Under the pieces are notes generated by a model. The model saw nothing but the letters and a program-made list of their open reading frames with translations, made no database searches and was not told the DNA's origin. A program made the position numbers and the translations under genes. From Shewanella sp. NIFS-20-20 (GTDB lineage: Bacteria > Pseudomonadota > Gammaproteobacteria > Enterobacterales > Shewanellaceae), in NCBI RefSeq assembly GCF_019209865.1, contig NZ_JAHUTT010000015.1:1-64000 (forward strand): a stretch of DNA of 64,000 nucleotides, read 5' to 3'. Positions 30,170 through 39,500 of the stretch are shown piece after piece. Position 1 is the first letter of the stretch, and each line of letters begins with the position of its first letter.

Positions 30170-30589
30170 TTAAAAGGGCACACCACAACTAAAAATCACA
30201 TTGGCGTAGGGGGTACACTCGCCGCTGCGAACGATGGCGCGACTGTGATGACTTTGCTGTTTAAACGCATCATGGCTGATATAAACCACCTCAATCTGGC
30301 GCCCGCTATGGCGCTGCTCTTGCTCGATACGTTGCAGAATTTGCTGATGAACTTGAGGGTTAATTTCAATAATTTCAGTGGCTAACGTCACCGATTGAAT
30401 TTGTAGTTCAGTGAGGAGGGCATCAATACAGGCCACTAAGCTTGGGACGCCGGGTGATAGCGCCATGTCAATGCGCTCAACGTGAGCTGGGATCGGCAGG
30501 CCAGCATCACCCACAGTAATTTCATCAAAATGCCCGCATTGGGCGACTAAGGCTGATAACGCAGGGTTAAGTAGGGTTGTTTTTTTCAT
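30170..30589 (-). CDS. rbsD: D-ribose pyranase
   Basis: 139 residues. Interconverts the beta-pyran and beta-furan forms of ribose so that ribokinase can use it. Motifs MKKTTLLNPALSALVAQCGHFDEITVGDAGLPIP (the catalytic His in GHFD) and a C-terminal VRSGECTPYANVIFSCGV are as in E. coli RbsD. The ATG at 30589 is chosen over an in-frame GTG three codons upstream. First gene of the operon. Confidence 0.95.
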   Translation of the reverse strand: MKKTTLLNPALSALVAQCGHFDEITVGDAGLPIPAHVERIDMALSPGVPSLVACIDALLTELQIQSVTLATEIIEINPQVHQQILQRIEQEQRHSGRQIEVVYISHDAFKQQSHHSRAIVRSGECTPYANVIFSCGVPF

Positions 30590-30670
30590 GGGTACCACGA
30601 TGTTTATTCAGCACGGGCGGTCATGGCTGGTTAATCATGCTGACTGAAAGCCGTCATCGTGAAAAACACG

Positions 30671-30699
30671 GGCGAACCGTTTGCGCAATCGTTTCGATG
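30671..30699. promoter_or_regulatory. Possible RbsR operator region
   Basis: Two GTTT(G)CG-type half sites lie side by side about 80-110 bp upstream of rbsD: CGTTTGCGC at 30678-30686 and the small palindrome ATCGTTTCGAT at 30688-30698. They resemble LacI-family operator halves for RbsR. Neither is a full even palindrome. Confidence 0.35.
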
Positions 30700-30750
30700 G
30701 CTGGACTTTAGGCAGTTATTGGCGTTAATGCAGCTACAAGTGGTTAAAAT

Positions 30751-30766
30751 TGTGAGTGCTATCACG
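30751..30766. promoter_or_regulatory. CRP-binding site upstream of rbsD
   Basis: TGTGAGTGCTATCACG matches the TGTGA-N6-TCACA consensus in 9 of 10 fixed positions and is embedded in an AT-rich frame (AAAT before, CTTAAATT after). It is 160 bp upstream of the rbsD start. CRP activation of ribose operons is well established. Confidence 0.72.
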
Positions 30767-30881
30767 CTTAAATTGATGGGCGTAACAAGCGCGAAACAAG
30801 GCTGGCTGAAAAATGAGCTTTGTATGATAATTGGCCGATAATAATCACAAAATTAATGGTTCAGCGGTGACAGGGAAAGAA

Positions 30882-32315
30882 ATGGAATCTGGGGCTTCGC
30901 AACTCACCTCCCCGATAGACGGTATTAATTGTCATCGCCGCTGGCGCAAACTGTGGTTGCGCTTAACCTTGCGCCGCTCGCAGCAAGAAGCCGTGGCCTC
31001 ATCAACCATGACGGCGACTAGCGATAACTTCTTTAATGCCTACGCCATTTTTTTGGGCGCCAGTTTGGCGCAAATGGGCTGGGTCACTGGCCTGCCTCAA
31101 TTGTTTGGGGCGATTACGCAATTACTGTCCGTGTGGCTAGCCAGTCACTTTTGTCGTAAACATTTTATTGTGGCCTGTGCGGCGCTGCAGGCGCTGGTGG
31201 TGGTGGCTATGGCGGCGGTGGCGGCATTTGAGCCTCTGAATGCCGTGTGGATATTTATTGGATTAGCCGTGTTTTATCAGGTATTTATTAATCTTATCCA
31301 GCCCCATTGGCGGGCGTGGATGGGCTCGGTCGTACCGGCACGCCGCCGCGGGGCATTTTTTGCTGCGCGAACGCGGTTAACCATGATGGCCTCACTCAGT
31401 GTATTTGTGATTGGCGGGCTGATCTTGAACCAAACCGATAGCCATCAGCTGGCTTGGCTTGGGTTTAGCTTGTTATTTTCTATCGCCGCAATGGGGCGGC
31501 TCGTGTCGGCGTGGTTGTTATGGCAAATGCACGATCCCATCGCCACCCTGCCAAAAGTCAAAGGTGTGTTTGGGCAAACCTTGGTCAATTTTGCGGGGGC
31601 ATGGCGCGACAAGACCTTCCGTCACTACAGTTTATTTGTCGCGGGTATGCAGTGTATGGTGGCCATTTCTGCGCCATTTTTTGCCGTGTATATGCTGGAA
31701 GATTTGCAGTTTACTTACTTTGAATTCGTGATGGCCAGCGTGGCATCTGTGCTCACCCAGTTTGTCACCTTACACTTTTGGGGGCGCTTTAGTGATTACT
31801 ATGGCAATCGCTTAGTCATGATAGTCACAAGTTGTATGATCCCCAGTTTGCCGCTGCTGTGGCTGTTCTCCGACAACTATGGCTATATCTTGGCCGTACA
31901 GGCATTTTCAGGATTAGCGTGGAGCGGTTTTACCTTAAGTACCGCCAACTACCTGTATGATATTCGTCCTTTTCGCAGTGATTTTGCCACGTATGCTGCG
32001 CTGCAAGCGGCACTGAGTGCTGGCCTCGTCTTTATTGGCGCCATGTTCGGTGGCACTATCGCTAGCTATGCGGCGGATTTTTTAGTTTGGAGCGGGTGGG
32101 GCACTTGGTTAACCAGTCCGATTTTTGTGGTGTTCTTAGTGTCGGGATTACTGCGCGGGCTGGTGGTACTATGGTTTGTACCGCGTTCGGTCGAGCCGAA
32201 AGTGCGGCCTAGATTACAGCTGCGTAAAATCGTGTTCCGTATCCGCGGCTTTAATGCCATCTCGGGCATGAGTCTAGATTGGCTGACGGTGGTGAAGCGG
32301 CGCCACCGAAAATAA
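30882..32315 (+). CDS. MFS transporter
   Basis: 477 residues with about twelve hydrophobic segments. The first helices (FFNAYAIFLGASLAQMGWVTGLPQLFGAITQLLSVWLASHF) and the basic loop VPARRRGAFFAARTR between helices are typical of the major facilitator superfamily, of the 'YfcJ/UhpC-less' drug- or metabolite-exporter style. The frame opens earlier with a TTG at 30831, but the ATG at 30882 follows GGGAAAGAA at proper spacing. Divergent from rbsD. The substrate is unknown, and ribose-related use is only a guess from position. Confidence 0.82.
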   Translation: MESGASQLTSPIDGINCHRRWRKLWLRLTLRRSQQEAVASSTMTATSDNFFNAYAIFLGASLAQMGWVTGLPQLFGAITQLLSVWLASHFCRKHFIVACAALQALVVVAMAAVAAFEPLNAVWIFIGLAVFYQVFINLIQPHWRAWMGSVVPARRRGAFFAARTRLTMMASLSVFVIGGLILNQTDSHQLAWLGFSLLFSIAAMGRLVSAWLLWQMHDPIATLPKVKGVFGQTLVNFAGAWRDKTFRHYSLFVAGMQCMVAISAPFFAVYMLEDLQFTYFEFVMASVASVLTQFVTLHFWGRFSDYYGNRLVMIVTSCMIPSLPLLWLFSDNYGYILAVQAFSGLAWSGFTLSTANYLYDIRPFRSDFATYAALQAALSAGLVFIGAMFGGTIASYAADFLVWSGWGTWLTSPIFVVFLVSGLLRGLVVLWFVPRSVEPKVRPRLQLRKIVFRIRGFNAISGMSLDWLTVVKRRHRK

Positions 32316-32360
32316 CTCTGAATAAAGCTCGCCAGCCTTGCCAACACTCCCGCGGCCGTA

Positions 32361-33020
32361 TTACACCGGATAATCAAAATACTTGCGCTGTAAGGGGCCG
32401 GCGGCATGACTGCTGATCTTATTGGGATGCTTATATTCGCCCCAACCGGCGACGTCGGTGCCGCGATTTAACCGAGGGAAATCCAGCGGTGACTCGGCAC
32501 CAGCGGTTGGTGCTCGCCCAATAAAGCTCAGCAACTGCGACAGACTGCCAGAACCACTGATATCGAGCCTTAACAAATCATCGCGGCCGGCAAAATAGCG
32601 CAATACTTGTCGTTGGTGGTTGTGATAGCAGTGGGCTAGATGTTGCTCATCGAAGGGGGTGTCCACTTGGTCGAGTTTGAAGGTTTGATTAAAACTGCGC
32701 TTCATTATCGGGTGGAATTTGCCATGGATTGGGTCGAGGTGTGGCAGCATTTTTTTCAGTAGCATCTGCATGGAGGGGATCCATGCTCCGAGCGGCCGCT
32801 CGAGATAGACAAACTTAGCCCCAGCGAACAAGACGTCGAGTTGACGATAATCACTGAAAATAGGCACATCGGATAGGGCATCCGCTTGCTGCACGCAATG
32901 CTGAGTGAACGCCATATGGGCGACATTAAGCCCGTGCTCTAATAAGGCCACACTGACACTGGTGGTCCCCGTGCGTGGCAGGCCGATGATAAATATCTTG
33001 CTTGGTTGATTTGATGGCAT
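32361..33020 (-). CDS. Sulfotransferase-like protein
   Basis: 219 residues. The N-terminal loop KIFIIGLPRTGTTSVSVAL corresponds to the 5'-phosphosulfate-binding loop of sulfotransferases (with Arg-Thr-Gly-Thr-Thr). GAKFVYLERPLGAWIPSMQ fits the 3'-phosphate motif with Arg. The C-terminus is short and ends YFDYPV. Acceptor unknown. The ATG at 33020 is preferred over the GTG two codons earlier. Convergent with the MFS gene. Confidence 0.72.
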   Translation of the reverse strand: MPSNQPSKIFIIGLPRTGTTSVSVALLEHGLNVAHMAFTQHCVQQADALSDVPIFSDYRQLDVLFAGAKFVYLERPLGAWIPSMQMLLKKMLPHLDPIHGKFHPIMKRSFNQTFKLDQVDTPFDEQHLAHCYHNHQRQVLRYFAGRDDLLRLDISGSGSLSQLLSFIGRAPTAGAESPLDFPRLNRGTDVAGWGEYKHPNKISSHAAGPLQRKYFDYPV

Positions 33021-33182
33021 AGGCACCGCATTAGCACACAGACATAGGTCTCAAACAGGAAAGCGCCAGCAGCGCCGCTGATGATTACATAACATATTGA
33101 GCCTATCAATGCATCCTCCTGCACCCTACTGCGGGGGGCTTGAGGCATGCTATCTCAGCCTTATATCAGTGATGACGGTTGA

Positions 33183-33214
33183 TGCGCCATGCCCCTAGCC
33201 GCTGGCATGGCGCA
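33183..33214. other. Hairpin downstream of rimK
   Basis: TGCGCCATGCC / GGCATGGCGCA, an 11-bp perfect stem, lies 30 bp after the rimK stop with no T-run. Possibly the 3' end of the rimB-rimK mRNA. Confidence 0.5.
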
Positions 33215-33243
33215 GATGAGCTAAGTTAATCGACGTCGAACAA

Positions 33244-34149
33244 CTAGCCGGTGCCTTTAGTCTTAGTGCTTTTGCTGGCTTTATCGGACTCGAGAAACGT
33301 AATGATTTTTTCGGCCACATTAATGCCGGTGGCCGTTTCTATACCTTCGAGGCCGGGTGAGGAGTTAACTTCCATGACTAATGGGCCGTGCATGGAGCGA
33401 AGAATATCGACCCCAGCCACATTTAAGCCCATGGTTTTGGCGGCGCGAACCGCGGTTGATCGTTCCTCTGGGGTTAATTTGACTATGCTGGCGCTACCTC
33501 CACGATGAAGGTTAGAGCGAAACTCACCGGCGAGTGCTTGACGTTTCATGGCGGCAATCACTTTGTCACCAATCACAAAGCAGCGGATGTCGGCGCCGCC
33601 GGCTTCAGAAATATATTCCTGCACCATGATGTTGGCTTTAAGTCCCATAAAGGCTTCAATCACGCTTTCTGCCGCTTTGCGGGTTTCGGCCAAGACCACG
33701 CCGATGCCTTGGGTGCCTTCGAGCAATTTAATCACGCAAGGCGCACCGCCCACCATGTCGATAAGGTCGGGAATGTTCATGGGCTTATTGGCAAAACCTG
33801 TGATTGGTAAGCCAATGTTTTTTCTAGATAATAACTGCAATGAACGGAGTTTGTCCCGTGAGCGGGTAATGGCCACGGATTCATTGAGCGGCTTGACCCC
33901 CATCATTTCGAATTGGCGTAATACTGCCGTGCCATAAAAGGTAATGGAGGCACCAATTCTTGGGATGACGGCATCAAATTTAGGTAATTCTACCCCCTTC
34001 ACATGGATGCTGGGTGAGGTCATATTGATGTTCATATAACAGGTGAGCGGATCGACAATTCTCACTTGGTGGCCACGTTCTTCAGCGGCCTCTTTTAAGC
34101 GGCGAGTCGAGTATAAGTTACTGTTGCGAGACATTATCACTATGTTCAT
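33244..34149 (-). CDS. rimK: Ribosomal protein S6 - L-glutamate ligase
   Basis: 301 residues, ATP-grasp fold. N-terminal [27 protein letters not shown], the ATP-grasp core [53 protein letters not shown], and the metal site [15 protein letters not shown]. It adds glutamates to the C-terminus of S6 and tunes translation. The start overlaps the upstream protease gene by 4 bp (ATGA). A Lys/Thr/Ser-rich tail ([15 protein letters not shown]) follows. Confidence 0.94.
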   Translation of the reverse strand: MNIVIMSRNSNLYSTRRLKEAAEERGHQVRIVDPLTCYMNINMTSPSIHVKGVELPKFDAVIPRIGASITFYGTAVLRQFEMMGVKPLNESVAITRSRDKLRSLQLLSRKNIGLPITGFANKPMNIPDLIDMVGGAPCVIKLLEGTQGIGVVLAETRKAAESVIEAFMGLKANIMVQEYISEAGGADIRCFVIGDKVIAAMKRQALAGEFRSNLHRGGSASIVKLTPEERSTAVRAAKTMGLNVAGVDILRSMHGPLVMEVNSSPGLEGIETATGINVAEKIITFLESDKASKSTKTKGTG

Positions 34150-34583
34150 TGTGTGGCTCCGGTTAAGAAGGAGGCTTGCGAGTCGACCACAAATCGGCCG
34201 GCTAATGCGCGACGTCCAAGTAGCATTCTAAATTTCATGTTGTCACGATTGGTAAGCGTGAGTTCAATGGTGAATTGATGTGGACCTAAAATCAGGGTCG
34301 ACTGGATGACATAGCGTAATTGTTTATGACCACCAGAATCAGTGACATAGCGGCGATCAAATACAGGGCTTTCGCAAATTACCTCGTCAGTCGAGTCTTG
34401 CTGAGGGTGAAGCCAAAATCGAATCCAAGCTTGGCCCTTCCTTGTAAAAGGCTTTATTTTAAATGCATGTAAACATGAAGTTTTTGCACCAGTATCGACT
34501 TTTATTTTGATCGGCGTCGTGACAATATCTGGCAGCAACCCCCATTCTCTCCAGCCAATCAATGGCAATGGTTGTGCTGTCAT
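34146..34583 (-). CDS. Retropepsin-like protease (RimB-like, 'ATP-dependent zinc protease' family)
   Basis: 145 residues. It begins with [12 protein letters not shown] and has the aspartic-protease motif [14 protein letters not shown] (Asp-Thr-Gly), then the family's [13 protein letters not shown] and the C-terminal [14 protein letters not shown]. The family is often annotated as an ATP-dependent zinc protease, but the motif is that of a retropepsin. In Pseudomonas, rimB encodes such a protein beside rimK. The 4-bp overlap with rimK here says they are made together. Confidence 0.82.
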   Translation of the reverse strand: MTAQPLPLIGWREWGLLPDIVTTPIKIKVDTGAKTSCLHAFKIKPFTRKGQAWIRFWLHPQQDSTDEVICESPVFDRRYVTDSGGHKQLRYVIQSTLILGPHQFTIELTLTNRDNMKFRMLLGRRALAGRFVVDSQASFLTGATQ

Positions 34584-34956
34584 GTTTCGTCCTTGGAAGC
34601 GTTAGTGTATTTACATCGGTTGATTAGCATGGGCTCGTGTGTTTCAACAACGAGGCCGTATGCCGGGGAGTGTTTACATAAATACACTGCCGTATCTATC
34701 GGCCTATTCGGCAAAAAATAGCGGATATATTTATATAAAAACAATGCGTAGTGTTGATGTTCAAGCTTGTTACTCGCACGTGGCTTGAGTGAACATTAGC
34801 TGCCAGCATGGTTAATGTTAACATTTTAGCAGCATTTGTGTAGCCAAAATTTGGGCATGCATCAAATTATTTATATGAGAACCTAGGTTATCAAAATAAA
34901 GACAAACTGTGGCATTGACGTCATACTAAGTACTGACAGAAGTAGAGGGTGTGGTC
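34584..34956. other. 373-bp intergenic region, divergent promoters
   Basis: AT-rich stretch between the divergent protease and yjjG genes. No reading frame or RNA gene is visible. It has several short AT palindromes (for example around GTGTTTACATAAATACAC at 34669-34686) and should hold both promoters. GAGG ahead of 34957 is the yjjG ribosome site. Confidence 0.5.
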
Positions 34957-35658
34957 ATGAATCTAGATGCTTACCAGTTCGACTGGATTCTGTTTGATGC
35001 CGACGAAACCTTGTTTCATTTTGATGCGTTTGCCGGTTTAAAACTGTTGTTCAGTCGCCATGGAGTGGCTTTTAGTGAACAGGACTTCGAAGAATATCAA
35101 TTGATTAACAAGCCGTTGTGGCTTGAATATCAAGAGGGCACCATTGATGCCCAACATTTGCAGCTCACCCGATTTGCCGCTTGGGCCAAGAGGTTAGGTT
35201 GCAGTGCCAGCGAGCTTAATCAAGGCTTCTTAGCGGCCATGGCCGACATTTGCCAGCCCTTGCCCGGGGTGACTGAGTTGCTGGAAGTGATCCGTGGCCA
35301 TTATCGGCTAGGGATCATTACCAACGGCTTTACTCAGCTGCAGCAAGTACGTTTACAAAAAACCGGCTTGAGTGAGTATTTCTCGCTGGTGGTGATTTCC
35401 GAAGAAGTGAGAGTGGCTAAACCCGCTCCTGCGATTTTCGAGCATAGCCTAATGTTAATGAGTGATGTCTCCCGCAGCCAAATAGCACCCCATAAGGTGC
35501 TGATGGTCGGTGATAATCTGCATACTGATATCGTTGGCGGCAACCGCATGGGTTTAGCGACCTGCTGGTATAATCCGCAGGGACATCCGCGAGATCCTGC
35601 GGTATTGCCAACCATTGAGATTTGTCATCATGACCAATTAAGGCAGCTGCTGAGCTAA
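34957..35658 (+). CDS. yjjG: Pyrimidine 5'-nucleotidase YjjG
   Basis: 233 residues, HAD superfamily. Motif I is DADETLFHFDAF near the N-terminus, motif II is GIITNGFTQLQQVRL, and motifs III/IV are KPAPAIFEHSL and MVGDNLHTDIVGG. The order and wording follow E. coli YjjG (FDADETLF; NKPLW; VISEEV; GLATCWYN). It dephosphorylates pyrimidine nucleotides and cleans up non-canonical ones. The ATG at 34957 is chosen; an in-frame GTG lies two codons earlier. Confidence 0.92.
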   Translation: MNLDAYQFDWILFDADETLFHFDAFAGLKLLFSRHGVAFSEQDFEEYQLINKPLWLEYQEGTIDAQHLQLTRFAAWAKRLGCSASELNQGFLAAMADICQPLPGVTELLEVIRGHYRLGIITNGFTQLQQVRLQKTGLSEYFSLVVISEEVRVAKPAPAIFEHSLMLMSDVSRSQIAPHKVLMVGDNLHTDIVGGNRMGLATCWYNPQGHPRDPAVLPTIEICHHDQLRQLLS

Positions 35659-35712
35659 ATCGGTGGCTCATCTTAAGGCCTGCCCGTGGCGTATAGGCAG
35701 GCCAAGTCGGGT

Positions 35713-36345
35713 TTATTGACTGTGGGCTGATGGCCGAGCTTGGCCAGAGGCTCTGCTCAGTAAGTGGCTGGATACAATGGCAAACAAGCAGTAGCCGCAA
35801 AACAGCCAGAAGCCCAGGGCTAACTCGGCATGCATGATGATAAGATCCCCCATTTGCCCCGAGGCATTGCCAGCCATGTAGCTGACAATAATCGCCACCA
35901 CAAACACATCTACCATGCTCCATTTGCTGATGGCACCAATGAAGCCATACAGCGCTGTGGATATTTCTCCTTGCTTGATCACGAGCAAGGCGGCTTGCGA
36001 TAGCAGTTTTAGGGTGGGCACTATGATCGAAAACAGCGCAATTAATAGCCCAACCACGACATTACCACTGCTCATCAAGTCTTCTACTGTGCCCCAAATA
36101 CTGCGGCTCTTATGAAATATCTCGACTTGCCCCTGCAACTGATCTAAGCCCATCAATGCCGAAATCGAGCCAAGAATGCCGCGCACATCTTGATCTGCTG
36201 TCATTAATTCTATGGTCGTTTTCGCAAATTGCGCTTTGTCGGCATTGGCGCTAAGGCTCAGCATCGGCTGAGTGACGCCTGGGATCAGCAGCGCGAGGGC
36301 GATAATGATCAGCAGCAAATGGGCCATGGTGCGTTTAGATGACAT
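35713..36345 (-). CDS. PqiA-like (paraquat-inducible protein A domain) membrane protein
   Basis: 210 residues with an N-terminal hydrophobic segment (LLLIIIALALLIPGVTQPMLSL), then VVVGLLIALFSIIVPTLKLL and the PqiA signature SKWSMVDVFVVAIIVSYMA, then a fourth segment. PqiA-family proteins sit in the inner membrane and partner MCE-domain proteins (PqiB) in lipid transport. Only one PqiA-like half is present and no pqiB is next to it. Role uncertain. Confidence 0.8.
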   Translation of the reverse strand: MSSKRTMAHLLLIIIALALLIPGVTQPMLSLSANADKAQFAKTTIELMTADQDVRGILGSISALMGLDQLQGQVEIFHKSRSIWGTVEDLMSSGNVVVGLLIALFSIIVPTLKLLSQAALLVIKQGEISTALYGFIGAISKWSMVDVFVVAIIVSYMAGNASGQMGDLIIMHAELALGFWLFCGYCLFAIVSSHLLSRASGQARPSAHSQ

Positions 36346-36521
36346 GGTGACTCCTGATGGTTGGATACCAGATGGGATACTACTGTAGAACCGACTCGTA
36401 TTTCGAGTGGAATTTGCATTATCAGGGCAACCCTGACCTAGGCGAGAGGTGTGGATGAATGCCGACGCCGTGACATCATCCAGCGGCGCGGGGCCGCTGG
36501 ATGCGCTGTGATGAGGGGATG

Positions 36522-39500
36522 TTAGAGACGAGTGAGCTGTCTTGGGCGGTTCACCTCGCTCACGCTATCAATCGTCAGCGGGTCTTTGCGAGGTTGTGGC
36601 AAGCTAAGGGCGTTGACCTTGTTAATGCCGTTACGGCTAATCCCGCCCTCATAACTGGGGCTAGTGCTTGCAGGCGTCATATAGGCAGTTGCGCCGGGAT
36701 TCCAAGCCTTAAAAAACTCACTTAAGTCAGTTTGACTGGCGTAAGAGGCGCATAACATCAAGCGATCGCCTTTAGTTAAGCTGCTATCCGCCTGCTGGCA
36801 AAGGTTGTCACCGGGTAAGGTAAACTGGCCGTCATCGGCATTACGCGTCAAGCGATGCATTAAGGTAAACAAGTTCCAGCCTTGCATGCCTTGACGATCA
36901 CTGTAGTAATCTGGCACGGCGCCTTGATACCAATCCTGAATGGCAAACTCGGTTTCGGCCCACTCTTTGAGTTGCGCAAACATGACTAAGCGCTCACCGG
37001 CGCCACCATCAGCCCACGCTTGGCCGTTGGCTGCGGCAAGGTAATCAGGGGCGATCCGGATATCTTGAGCCACACGCTCCATAGTGCCAAGGTGCTTATC
37101 TTGCATATACAAGCCGAGCAAGTTGTTGGCAACCTCAGTGGCGCCCTCGACAGTAAACGGCGCTTCGGCGGCGTTATGGCCGACTTCATGCCACAACAAC
37201 CAATTATTGAGCGGCGTAATCGTCAGATTGCGACTGTTGGCGTTGAAGCTACTATTCATCACCGGATAACCTGAGTGCGCGGCGCCGATGCTGATAGCGA
37301 CATCGTTGACAAAGTGATGTCTATGGTTGCCAATACTGTGATCGGTAGCTTGGCGGTTATGTTGGCCATCAAGGTCTTCATCGCGTCCATAAAAGCGATT
37401 CAAATCCGCGCTAAATTGATCCAGTTCCACGCTAAACTGGCCGAGATCACCCTGATAGTTGTCGGCAATCAGGTTGGCCTTGGCGGCTGTATAGATGAAG
37501 CTTTGGCTAACCACATCGCCGATGGGTGCCGGTGATGACTGCGGGTTAATCCACTGGCCTGCGTTGCCATCATAGCGATACAAAGGCGCATCGACCGTGC
37601 CGGCGAAGGTCAGGGTGACCGTTTGTGCGTGGCGGCCTTGGGCATAAATTAAGCCACCATAAGGGACTGTTAGCTCATAGCTAGCGCCAATATTGGTGCC
37701 GTTATTTAGGGTAAAGCTTTGGCTGATCCGCGGTGGACGCATCAGGCCAAGCTCGTGTTTTTCGCGGCCGGTTAAATCATCGTTTAAGGCCACGGTAATG
37801 GTAATAGGCTCATCGCTATCAACACTGACGCTAAAGGCTTGTTGCGCTACGGCCCACTGACCTGTGGCTTGGCGATGACCGGCAAACCACGCCGCAGTAT
37901 GACCGCCTAATTCGACTTGGCTACGGCCTTGGCTGGTGGTGCCATTGGCTTCACCTGGGTATTGGCGAATATCGACTTTGATATCCAGATCCCAAAACGA
38001 GCGGCCTAACATTAAGCGGGTGACGGGCTTCTCCATGTAATTGAGTGGATAGCTGGGGTTCATGTAGCCGGCATAACGGCCATCGGTGTCACCCAGCAAC
38101 ATGCCAGTGCTCTGCATTTGTTGATGCACATCTGCAGGGCAAGTGGTGCCACCGCCGGCGCGATTGGCGCTATAACAGTTGAGGAACTCGGTAAACCGCT
38201 TAAAGCCAAGCTCATCATCCAGCCCTGCCTCAAAGCGATAATCTAAGTTATTCCACAGCCAGACCGTCATGTTGTGGTAGAGGCGGTTAAGATCCACGCT
38301 GCTTAAGCGCTCGCCTTGTTTCCCTTTGCTGCGGAAATATAACTCGTGTTGATATAAGCGTTCGATATTGCTGCCGAGGTTGGCGGCTTTGATCATCGCC
38401 TTGGCCGTGGGATCGCTCAAGCTCAGTTCAGTGTAACGGGGCACCATCATCCCGCCGGTGAGCGGGATGTTATTGCCGGGACGATACTCGAGGCAATTGA
38501 TCTCATAGTGATAGCTTGGATCTTGACACTCTTGGTAAAGCGGGGTGCCATCCTCAGCGGTAAAGGCCCCTAAAATACGTGCTTTATCGGCCGCCAGATC
38601 GGTAGAATTGCCTTCATCAATAAAGGCGAGCAATTGAATGATCTCACCTTTATCGTTCGTTTCACTCCATTTAGCCACTTCCAGAGTGGGCTTATCGTCG
38701 GGCTTATTGGTTTGTTGATACAGCCAAGTGACGCTGCCATCGCTGTTGATGGTGTAAGGTGCCACGGTTTGGTCTTGATCGTTTTTGACGGCGCTATAGC
38801 GCTCGATAACCCATATGGCATGCTCGTGTTGGCTCCGCGGTCTGTCGGCATAACCGCCATTGGGGCCATTGCCATTACTCACGACTGAGCCGCCCTGACC
38901 GAAGGCGATACCGGCGCTGTCTAGCAGACGGGCATAGGCGGTGTCCTTGTTGTTAGATATCAAGGTTTCCATGATCAAGATACTGCCGCCACGACTCATA
39001 TAGTCAATTAAGTCGCTGACATCATCTTGGTTGATCTTCGGTTGAGTGACATCCGCGCTCATGACCAGATGGTAATGGTTACCATTGGTGGCGAGGGCGT
39101 ACTCAAATCCATTAAGGATCAGTAGCGGCATGGTAGCAGGATCGAGCCCTGCAAAGCTGGTCAGTTGCTCGGTGGTGACACCAAAATCTGGATGGATAAT
39201 GAAGTCGGCGCTATTGCCCGGCACTTGCCCATGACGCTTAAAGTAAACGGTCGCAATATTGGTGCCGACAGTGAGTGGTTGATCAAGCGTAGCGCCGGTT
39301 TGACCTGCGCTCAGATAGTTAAAGACGTTTAGGAAAAAGCCTTTCATATCATCGCTATCGTTGGATTTCATGCATTGGCCGTTGGCAACGCCACCTTCCC
39401 AACTGTAGCCATTAGGGCACACTAATACAGAGTTATATCTTGCATTGCCCATGACCATCATTTTGCCTTGGCCAACGTCACCTAAGCTAATGAACGGGAG

